NCBI GenBank assembly: GCA_900491605.1
Contig: UESW01000047.1
Location: 80,529 to 144,528 of the forward strand
Direction of reading: 5' to 3'
From: Calamus simplicifolius
Taxonomy: Eukaryota; Streptophyta; Magnoliopsida; Arecales; Arecaceae
DNA length: 64,000 nucleotides
This document shows positions 55,791 to 64,000 of the stretch, one piece after another. Position 1 is the first letter of the stretch; the number at the start of each line of letters is the position of its first letter. The translations under genes and the position numbers were made by a program. The notes beneath the pieces are model-generated. The model was not told the DNA's origin. It saw nothing but the letters and a program-made list of their open reading frames with translations, and did not search any database.

Positions 55791-57513
55791 TGTCAGGGCC
55801 AGCAATCTGAAATCGAAGTCATATTTCCCCTTTTGAAGCTAGAACAGAGTGCTAAAGTTTATTCCTGTCATAAGCTCCATCCTTTAGTTCCAACTTTGAA
55901 TTGCTTGATCCATTCTATTATGAAAACTTGAGAATATCTTCTCCCTTGCAAGGACATGCTTAATGGGAATGATTTTCATCAAGAAACAAGAGCTTACATA
56001 TATTTAATCAATCTCTCTCTAGGTTTCTCACACTATGGAAATACTAGTGCCAATGATTCAGCACTTGCGTGGATGTCTATCAAACCATGGTGTAAATTTT
56101 GACAACGTGACTTTATTGATGCTAAATAGTTCCAAGCTTGATGAGTCATGTGCTAGGTTCTTTATGTGGAGCTAATTATATAAGACAATGTCAAATTAAT
56201 AATAGTGTTGATGTAATATGGATTGAAAGGAAGATTTAGATGAAAGCGAATCCAGTACTAGCAGGTTAATTGCTTTTTATCTATATATGTAGAAGTTAAC
56301 TTGAATGGTGGAGTAAAGTCCATCTCTCCCATATATATGTTATTACTATTTTTGGATGACATATTATAGCTGAGGTCAAGTTTAATTAGTTATATTCTTT
56401 TAATAAGAGTTTGCTTAATTATGCTAATATATATCTACCTAAGCCTCATATGGTACCTTCTCCTTCCCCTATCGTGCATGCATAGTTGTTATCTTACCTA
56501 TAAATTATTGTTGACTAATCATAAAATTATAAAACTAAATAAAGTATGAAACCTTCTATAATTGATAAGTACACTCATGTTTTTATATAAGGATACATTG
56601 CTAACTAACCACTAGATCTAGATGATGCAAGAAGCATTTTATTTTATATATACACTTCTATTTTTAAAAGGATTCTATGGTTAACTAGTTATTGGACTCT
56701 AAATTCTGAAGCTCTTTAGCGATAGAGGAAATTACTTTTGGGCATCCATTAATATCCATAAATGCTCAAATGTCAGGGGCAGCCCGCACCCCCCCCCCCC
56801 CCCCCCCCTTCTTCAATTTGAACTAGGTTTGCTCCATTTATTTCAAGCCATCATCTCCAGTTCCAATAATATCTGATACCTGAATAACCTATACACTCAC
56901 TGTTATCACTGCCATACTCTGCCACAATGTACCATCGTATTTCTTTCATTCGACGATGGCATAACCTGACCCTTACCCATCACATGATCCTGACATTTAG
57001 AACAGACACAGACCTACCTCTCTCCCAATCACCTTGCACATCCTCTGACTCAGCCATTTGATAAAAGAGCCCCACAAATTTCTTCCACCATCACCTCAAC
57101 CAGCTCCACTAAATCCACCTCTTCATCCACCACTAACTCATCCTCTGCTTCTCCCTTGAGCATCAAGGCCTTCCCTTCATCTCCTACAAGTGCTCCACCT
57201 GGTTCCGATGAGGTGGCACAAGGCTTGCATGGTTGCCTTCTTCTGATTAATGTGAGTTGCCCATGTTTGAAGATGAGTATTCTCTATTTGTTTGCTTCCT
57301 AAAGCCAACTACAAAGGAGTTACCTATAGGGTGTTTGATGCATTACAATGACTTGCACAGCTTGATGTACAGCTATGAATATCTGATCAATGTGCTTTGC
57401 AAATTGGGAGGTTGAGATGATAGTTGGGTTGTTTTGGAAATAATAAACCTCTGGGATTATACTTATTGTTGTTAACCATGAAGTCTTGATCTATGAGCTG
57501 TGTGAAAAAGATG
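55791..57513. other. Intergenic DNA with a poly-C tract; no gene supported
   Basis: A short frame (ATG 56035, 47 codons, preceded by a pyrimidine-rich TCTCTCTCTAG) might be an exon fragment but matches nothing that I know. A 20-base C run lies at 56789-56808. The segment 57050-57260 is P/S/T-rich in one frame but broken. Confidence 0.4.
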
Positions 57514-57763
57514 ATATCTGATGACGCCAAGTAACCGCCTTCGAACGTCGGGGAAGACGGATGTCTCGCTCCGGGAAATCCTGCAAGAAAAGTCCCCGGG
57601 GACCGGTAGCACCGGTGGGGACCCTCCGACGATCAAGTTAGTGGCTTGGGTTCAGACAAGGAACCACCCCCGCCGAGAGAAGCTGGGGCAGTTAGGGTTT
57701 TTATCAAAAGGAGGAAGCTCCCAGAGTCAGAGTTCGGATCGGCTTATAGCCCGAATATGTTTC

Positions 57764-57770
57764 TTTTATA
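57764..57770 (-). promoter_or_regulatory. TATA box of the minus-strand Tat LTR
   Basis: TTTTATA on the plus strand (TATAAAA on the minus strand) next to CCTGTCTGAA, the counterpart of ACAGGTATAAAAA in the solo LTR. Confidence 0.75.
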
Positions 57771-58069
57771 CCTGTCTGAACACCGTCATGTGCAGCTTCG
57801 GAAGACCTTTCTTTTGTACTGTTCTTGATGGACGTGGCTGGGCTCCTATTGCTAGAGGCGGCGAGTCGTACACCCTAGTAAGGCGTAGTGGCGCACAGAG
57901 GCGTGCAATGCGCCAAACATCGTTATGAGACATGACCCTCCGTACCGGGGCACATTTTACAGGAGTACGAAATGGTACTACGGCAAGGCACAGCCATGTG
58001 CCGGAGATCATGCGTGAGCACCGTACTTGCTGACAGTTGCTGTTTTCTTTGGCGGTTGAATAGCATGTC

Positions 58070-59175
58070 GACCATGCACCCTGAGGCCAGTAGGGGCCCT
58101 GGGTTTAAGGAAACGATGACCCCACCCCGACCCCGAGGGGTGCCGGAGGTGGGGAAATGACCGTTCACCCCGAGGCTGGTAGGGGCCCCGGGGTTAGGAA
58201 ACGATGACCCCACCCCGACCCCGAGGGGGTGCCGGGGGTGGGGAAATGGCCGTTCACCCCGAGGCTGGTAGGGGCCCCGGGGTTAGGAAACGATGACCCC
58301 ACCCCGACCCCGAGGGGGTGCCGGGGTGGGGAAATGACCGTTCACCCCGAGGCTGGTAGGGGCCCCGGGGTTAGGAAATGATGACCCCACCCCGACCCCG
58401 AGGGGGTGCCGGAGGTGGGGAAATGACCGTTCACCCCGAGGCTGGTAGGGGCCCCGGGGTTAGGAAACGATGACCCCACCCCGACCCCGAGGGGGTGCCG
58501 GAGGTGGGGAAATGACCGTTCACCCCGAGGCTGGTAGGGGCCCCGGGGTTAGGAAACGATGACCCCACCCCGACCCCGAGGGGGTGCCGGAGGTGGGGAA
58601 ATGACCGTTCACCCCGAGGCTGGTAGGGGCCCCGGGGTTAGGAAACGATGACCCCACCCCGACCCCGAGGGGGTGCCGGAGGTGGGGAAATGACCGTTCA
58701 CCCCGAGGCTGGTAGGGGCCCCGGGGTTAGGAAACGATGACCCCACCCGACCCCGAGGGGTGCCCCGAGGGGTAGGGGCCCCGCCCCCACCCCGACCCCG
58801 AGGGGGTGCCGGAGGTGGGGAAATGACCGTTCACCCCGAGGCTGGTAGGGGCCCCGGGGTTAGGAAACGATGACCCCACCCCGACCCCGAGGGGGTGCCG
58901 GAGGTGGGGAAATGACCGTTCACCCCGAGGCTGGTAGGGGCCCCGGGGTTAAGAAACGATGACCCCACCCCGACCCCGAGGGGGTGCCGGAGGTGGGGAA
59001 ATGACCGTTCACCCCGAGGCTGGTAGGGGCCCCGGGGTTAAGAAACGATGACCCCACCCCGACCCCGAGGGGGTGCCGGAGGTGGGGAAATGACCGTTCA
59101 CCCCGAGGCTGGTAGGGGCCCGGGGTTAGGAAACGATGACCCCACCCCGACCCCGAGGGGGTGCCGGAGGTGGGG
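58070..59175. repeat. 89-bp satellite in the minus-strand LTR (array 4)
   Basis: About twelve units with GACCGTTCACCCCGAGG at spacings of 87-90 bp. Each holds the inverted repeats CCCCACC/GGTGGGG enclosing CACCCC/GGGGTG, plus GGGGCCCCGGGG. One unit near 58740-58800 is scrambled. Unit length and two-hairpin layout match array 3 in the sister LTR, but the sequence differs. Confidence 0.93.
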
Positions 59176-59225
59176 ATGACTGACTGCCGTTACCCTGCCT
59201 GATGACGTTGGGATCAGTCATATCA

Positions 59226-59243
59226 GATGCCCCCTCGCCCCTG
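59226..59243 (-). other. Polypurine tract of the minus-strand Tat element
   Basis: GATGCCCCCTCGCCCCTG on the plus strand; the minus strand reads CAGGGGCGAGGGGGCATC directly before the LTR start TGATATG. Confidence 0.75.
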
Positions 59244-59724
59244 GGGCGAAGCGGGTCCCACCGCTGAGGCCCAAGGGGCGTTCTCCGCGTGGCTGATCCC
59301 TAGCCTTGCTCCTTATGCGGACGGTACGGGGGATGCAAAGAGACGGCCTTCCGTATCACGCCAGCCACGATCGTCCTCGAAAGTGAGGATCAACTCTTCG
59401 AAGTCCGCGCGGAAAGGTGCGTAATGATTTCTTCCTATTACGGCGATATCAACGGGGGCCCCACCATCGGTCGGGGGCGTATCGCGCCGCGCGCTGGGGC
59501 ATTCCTCGAGGCGAGCCAGCGTATGGTGAAGGGCCGCGTGGCCGACGGGACATGGCGGGATGTTTTGAAAACCCCACAAAGCCAGGCGAGGGGGAAGGAA
59601 CTGGCACCATACCACCCATCATCGTCTTCCTCTGCCTGTTCTAGTGCTCCTGCAACCTGCAAGCTCGCGTCCGACTTTCTTGTTTCTCCAGGTCAGCTTC
59701 TTTCATCTTGATTCTTCTTTTTTC
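59244..59724 (+). other. Upstream region of the antisense gene
   Basis: GC-rich 480 bp. It has open frames in several directions without a domain. It probably contains the promoter and leader of the plus-strand gene that begins at 59725; I see no clear TATA box. Confidence 0.4.
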
Positions 59725-60608
59725 ATGAGTCTACCCTCTTGGACATCGGAGGACGGTTCTGAGGACCGTCCTCCCTCTGTAGGGCCCCAAACCCCTTCTC
59801 CTTCTCCTCCAGTCGAATGGTCCTCTGATTCAGAGGACCACATTCCTTTGGCCCGGCGGCAGGCCGCCGGCGGAGCCGCCGGTGGAGCTGCCGGTGGAGC
59901 CTCGTTGAGGGGTCGTCGGCCGGGGGCCGGGACCTCCTCGAGGGTGGAGGAATCCCCAGGGGGGGTAGCCTCCTCGATGACACGGTCGGATCTGGAAAGG
60001 ATCCGGGCCCGTTATCGGATCCCTCAGGAGATCAAATTATTTCTTCCGACCCCTGACGACCGGGTTATCTCCTCCCGACCCGGTCGCGTAGCTTTTTACG
60101 AGGTCTGCCTACAGGTAGGCCTCCGTCCTCCTTTCCACCCTTTCTTTATCACGCTCCTTGACTTCTATTCCTTAACTCCCTCCCAGCTAGTCCCGAACTC
60201 CTGTCGGGTAATTAGCGCCTTCGTTATCCTTTGTCATCGCCTAGGTATTACCCCTAGGGTTAGTTTGTTCCGTAACTTTTATTCTCTTCGGGCCCAGAAG
60301 GGGTGGTGGGTGTTTCAGCCCCGACCCAATAGGGTCATCAAACTCCTTTTGCCTTCATCGATTAAGGGGTGGAAACCCCGTTTCTTCTTTGCTAATATCG
60401 ATCAAGTCCGGCCCCGGTGGGGGAACCCCGACCTCCGAGGGAACGTCGCGACCGTCCAGCCTGGGGACCGGGAAGCGATGGGGGCCTTGCTGACTGCCGA
60501 GATTCCCCGGTACACCCTACTGCTAGGGGAGGAGAACTTCGAGTTGGCGGGCCTAGTCTCCCATCGGGGTAAGTCCTCTTCGCACTTAGCTAAAAATCCC
60601 GCTCCTCT

Positions 60609-60647
<39 letters not shown>

Positions 60648-61959
60648 AAAACTTGACTTGCATTGTGCAGCAATGAAGGTTCCGAGGGCGAAATTGTTAA
60701 AGGTCATCAAGAAAAGGGGTCGGGAAGGATCATCCGGGGGGCAGCAAGCCCCGGCCCCGAAGCGCTTGGTGATCCGGGCTCCTCCTCCTCCGCGAGGGCC
60801 TCCTCCCCAGCGAGGACCTCCCCTCCCGGGATTCCGCAACACATCCCTGTCCCGCGGAGGTCGACCTCACGGCCGACACTCCACCGGAGGCTGGAGCCGC
60901 AGCGGGAGGTACCGCTGCAGAGTCGGTGGCGGGGGAGCCCGTGCCGACCGGAGGGCTCCCGGCTCCCGAGGGAGCGACTTCATTTGGTGCCAGCCGGGAC
61001 TGGGGTGAGGGGCCATCCGGTCCCACCAGTCCAGCCCCCGAGGGGCCGGTTAGGGGCGACCCGCCCACAGGGCCGGGGAGGTCAGAGGCGGCAGAGGGAA
61101 GTGGGGACGCATCCAGGTCGCCCCTGGACTTCCTGGGTGATGGCTATTTGGCCGAGCGGGTCCTGGGCTCGGTTCTGGATCCCAGGATCACCGAAGGCCT
61201 CGGTCGTCAGAAGACAGGCGAATTTTTCAGGGAATCTATGCCGCTGCGTTCAGGGTAGGCGACCTTTTTGCCCTTTCTCTTATTGTTCATGTATACATAT
61301 TTGCTGACTTGAGGCTTGTGCGCGCAGATTGTGCATTCCCTAAAGGCCGCTAGGGAAGTGATCCGCGGGGAGAAGAACCTTCTCCGGGAGATGCAGGATC
61401 GCGCAGAGGCAGCAGAGAAGGCACTGGGGGAGATCAAAGAGTCCTGCGCCAGCGAGGTAAGAGCCGCCGAGGGCAAAGCGGAGATCGAGGCCAACCGCGC
61501 GCGCGCGGCGATCTCCCAGATGATGGAATCCGAGAGCGCGGTTATGGCGAGAGACATGCACATCTCGGAGCTAACCGAGGCTCTTCGGGAGGCAGAGGAA
61601 CGGGCGGGAGCGGCGTCGGAGGAGGCTAGAGCGGCGAGAGCAGAGGCCGAAGCGGCAAAAGAAGAGGCTGGCCGGCATAAGGAGGAGTTAGGTCGCGCCA
61701 GAGAAACCGAGAGGGACGCAGCGGAAGCCTTAGCCGCAGAAAAAACTCGAGCTGCTAGGCTTGTCGAAGAGTACAGGTCGTCTGAGCGTTACACAGACGA
61801 CCTAGCCGAAGCTTCGCCGCCGCGTTCCTCGACGGATTCCAGTATGCCAAAGAAAAAGTGGCCAAGGACCTAGATTTCCCTCGCGCCCTGGAGGTTGAGC
61901 CAGAGCCATCGTCGGACCCGTCCCCTTCCGATGACGAACCCGCACCGGCGGAGCCCTGA
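59725..61959 (+). pseudogene. Antisense extra ORF of a Tat element (plant-transposon-protein domain, coiled coil), three exons
   Basis: ATG 59725. Exon 1 (59725-60568, donor GTAAGT) has a Pro/Ser/Glu-rich start, an AAGG low-complexity run (about residues 47-59), then a domain at about residues 96-235. That domain (RYRIPQEIKLFLPTPDDR, VAFYEVCLQVGLRPPFHPFF, VILCHRLGITPRVSLFRNFY, IKGWKPRFFFANI) resembles the 'putative gypsy type transposon' domain (Transposase_28, PF04195). Intron 1 (60569-60670) has a 32-T tract and ends GTGCAG. Exon 2 (60671-61254) is basic then proline-rich, with one frame break near 60830-60870. Intron 2 is 61255-61327. Exon 3 (61328-61959) is a long Ala/Glu/Arg coiled coil (EKNLLREMQDRAEAAEKALG), with a frame slip near 61825. 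The exon 2/3 junction does not keep frame, so this copy is broken. Function unknown. Confidence 0.75.
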
Positions 61960-62419
61960 ACTCGCACCCGTTACTTTGCTGCTTCTTTTTTTTTTTTTTG
62001 TAAGCCCGACTATGTCGGGGTTTTGTAATCCCTTCTATTAATGAAAGTACCTTTCTCGACGATTCGCACTGTTATTGACTTTGCTGTTTGACATGTGATC
62101 ACACGAGTCCGTTCGTTCCGTCGATTCTAGGGAACACCTTCCTACCCACGCCGTTCCGCCTTAATTACATGAACCCGCTAGTTAAAGTTAGGTGGGTTGA
62201 ATCTTGGGAGCGGGGCACCGCTGACCGGAGACTAGGCCGGTAGGCGCCCTTGGGGCCACAGGCGTGACGCTTGATCAAGCATCGAACCTGGCGTTGGTCT
62301 GGCGCGCGGCTTGATGCCCGCGGGACTTGGCTTTGACCTGACCGGTAGAGTGCGGGGTCCTGACTGCGAAGAACCCTTGATACGTCAATCCGCCGGCGGT
62401 TAGCCGGGTTTTATGCTTG
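61960..62419 (+). other. 3' flank of the antisense ORF
   Basis: Contains a T run (61986-62000), then CTATTAATGAAAG near 62035, a plausible plant polyadenylation region for the plus-strand transcript. No further frame. Confidence 0.45.
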
Positions 62420-64000
62420 ATCGGCGCGGGCTTTAAGTGCCGACGAAGTGCCGGGCTTTTGTTGTTGAGAGCCGGTGGTACACCGCTCTGCCAGTGGTAC
62501 ACTGGGCTTATGCCTGGCTGGTGCAGGGCTTTGAGTGCCGACGAGTGCCGGGCTTTTGTTGTTGAGAGCCGGTGGTACACCGCTCTGCCAGTGGTACACT
62601 GGGCTTATGCCTGGCTGGTGCAGGGCTTTGAGTGCCGACGAAGTGCCGGGCTTTTGTTGTTGAGAGCCGGTGGTACACCGCTCTGCCAGTGGTACACTGG
62701 GCTTATGCCTGGCTGGTGCAGGGCTTTGAGTGCCGACGAGTGCCGGGCTTTTGTTGTTGAGAGCCGGTGGTACACCGCTCTGCCAGTGGTACACTGGGCT
62801 TATGCCTGGCTGGTGCAGGGCTTTGAGTGCCGACGAAGTGCCGGGCTTTTGTTGTTGAGAGCCGGTGGTACACCGCTCTGCCAGTGGTACACTGGGCTTA
62901 TGCCTGGCTGGTGCAGGGCTTTGAGTGCCGACGAGTGCCGGGCTTTTGTTGTTGAGAGCCGGTGGTACACCGCTCTGCCAGTGGTACACTGGGCTTATGC
63001 CTGGCTGGTGCAGGGCTTTGAGTGCCGACGAGTGCCGGGCTTTTGTTGTTGAGAGCCGGTGGTACACCGCTCTGCCAGTGGTACACTGGGCTTATGCCTG
63101 GCTGGTGCAGGGCTTTGAGTGCCGACGAAGTGCCGGGCTTTTGTTGTTGAGAGCCGGTGGTACACCGCTCTGCCAGTGGTACACTGGGCTTATGCCTGGC
63201 TGGTGCAGGGCTTTGAGTGCCGACGAGTGCCGGGCTTTTGTTGTTGAGAGCCGGTGGTACACCGCTCTGCCAGTGGTACACTGGGCTTATGCCTGGCTGG
63301 TGCAGGGCTTTGAGTGCCGACGAGTGCCGGGCTTTTGTTGTTGAGAGCCGGTGGTACACCGCTCTGCCAGTGGTACACTGGGCTTATGCCTGGCTGGTGC
63401 AGGGCTTTGAGTGCCGACGAAGTGCCGGGCTTTTGTTGTTGAGAGCCGGTGGTACACCGCTCTGCCAGTGGTACACTGGGCTTATGCCTGGCTGGTGCAG
63501 GGCTTTGAGTGCCGACGAGTGCCGGGCTTTTGTTGTTGAGAGCCGGTGGTACACCGCTCTGCCAGTGGTACACTGGGCTTATGCCTGGCTGGTGCAGGGC
63601 TTTGAGTGCCGACGAGTGCCGGGCTTTTGTTGTTGAGAGCCGGTGGTACACCGCTCTGCCAGTGGTACACTGGGCTTATGCCTGGCTGGTGCAGGGCTTT
63701 GAGTGCCGACGAAGTGCCGGGCTTTTGTTGTTGAGAGCCGGTGGTACACCGCTCTGCCAGTGGTACACTGGGCTTATGCCTGGCTGGTGCAGGGCTTTGA
63801 GTGCCGACGAAGTGCCGGGCTTTTGTTGAGAGCCGGTGGTACACCGCTCTGCCAGTGGTACACTGGGCTTATGCCTGGCTGGTGCAGGGCTTTGAGTGCC
63901 GACGAAGTGCCGGGCTTTTGTTGTTGAGAGCCGGTGGTACACCGCTCTGCCAGTGGTACACTGGGCTTATGCCTGGCTGGTGCAGGGCTTTGAGTGCCGA
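62420..64000. repeat. 97/98-bp hairpin satellite (array 5), runs off the window
   Basis: About 16 units, each with two adjacent hairpins, CGGTG/CACCG and CCAGTG/CACTGG, both around the loop GTA. Units come as type A (CGACGAAGTG, 98 bp) and type B (CGACGAGTG, 97 bp) in the order ABABABBABBABBAAA. ABB trimers repeat at 292 bp (from about 62820 to 63700). One late unit lost 3 bp (TTGTTGAGAGCC, near 63825). Long open frames on both strands result from low stop content. Confidence 0.95.

Larger units (their letters stand above)
57519..59225 (-). repeat. 3' LTR of the minus-strand Tat element
   Basis: On the minus strand it starts TGATATGACTGATCCC and ends ACTTGGCGTCATCA. Both ends align with the solo LTR. 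It contains satellite array 4 (58070-59175) and a TATA box on the minus strand at 57764-57770. Confidence 0.85.
57519..64000 (-). mobile_element. Tat-lineage Ty3/gypsy element, 3' part, continues beyond window
   Basis: On the minus strand the order is satellite array (64000 to about 62420), a gene in antisense orientation (59725-61959 on the plus strand), polypurine tract (59226-59243), 3' LTR (59225 to 57519). The LTR is the same family as the solo LTR at 36120-37685. Tat-lineage elements are known to carry both hypervariable tandem repeats and antisense ORFs between pol and the 3' LTR. Gag-pol and the 5' LTR must lie to the right of the window, so TSD cannot be confirmed (the candidate on this side is ATATC, 57514-57518). 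Confidence 0.82.

Noticed and set aside
56035..56178. A 47-codon frame after a pyrimidine-rich AG as a real exon
   Set aside because: No similarity that I recognise and no neighbouring exon; kept only as a note in the intergenic entry.
62411..63942. Open frames of up to 218 codons on both strands in the 97/98-bp satellite
   Set aside because: Identical frames recur every 292 bp purely because the DNA repeats; no domain and no initiation context.

Overview
This is a nuclear, repeat-dense stretch of a flowering-plant genome. The evidence is plant LTR retrotransposons of several named lineages with tRNA-iMet-type primer binding sites, GT-AG introns, plant-type MITE/hAT/CACTA ends and AT-rich intergenic DNA. 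A monocot is my guess from the overall TE style; no single feature proves it. Nothing bacterial (operons, ribosome binding sites, CRISPR) is present. Only one candidate host gene is visible, a two-exon F-box/FBD/LRR-like 3' gene end at 625-1285. Nearly everything else is transposable elements or their satellites.

Layout, left to right. 1-1827: GC-rich repeat debris and the F-box-like gene end. 1828-9776: a complete but gutted Tat-like Ty3/gypsy element (+), with TSD GACTC, 1.47-kb LTRs, a gag stump, an internal LTR fragment, the integrase tail, then about 3.5 kb of hairpin-forming tandem repeats. 10030-16200: an old Copia element (+), TSD ATAAA. 16206-21491: AT-rich DNA with a microsatellite and a probable MITE. 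21497-29695: an old chromovirus (Ty3/gypsy, +), TSD AATAG, with a chromodomain. 29701-36114: AT-rich DNA with a non-autonomous hAT (30062-30931, 8-bp TSD), short tandem duplications and a LINE remnant. 36120-37685: a solo LTR (TSD AAAAC) carrying a hairpin satellite. 37692-38300: two interleaved MITE-like elements. 38585-47132: a young SIRE/Maximus-type Copia element (-), TSD CAACC. 47310-52282: a very young Tork-like Copia element (-), TSD TGGGG. 52634 onward: a CACTA-like 5' end, then four 419-bp tandem units (about 54078-55790). 57519-64000: the 3' part of a Tat-lineage element on the minus strand. It comprises the 3' LTR with internal satellite, a polypurine tract, an intron-containing gene in antisense orientation (59725-61959, + strand), and a 97/98-bp satellite running off the window.

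The strongest theme is one structural design repeated in unrelated sequence. The tandem arrays tied to Tat-lineage elements (4590-6440, 6560-8100, 36170-37085, 58070-59175, 62420-64000) are built of short units that each contain one or two perfect inverted repeats. In at least four arrays, paired bases change together between units (C:G to T:A), so the hairpin survives while the sequence drifts. That, together with the antisense spliced ORF in the same element class, is the best candidate for an under-described system. A second strong lead is the SIRE-type LTR, which holds ten same-orientation copies of GCCGAC, the DRE/CRT core, upstream of its TATA box.

All element boundaries given with TSDs were read base by base. 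Domain calls are from recognisable motifs. No database search was possible.
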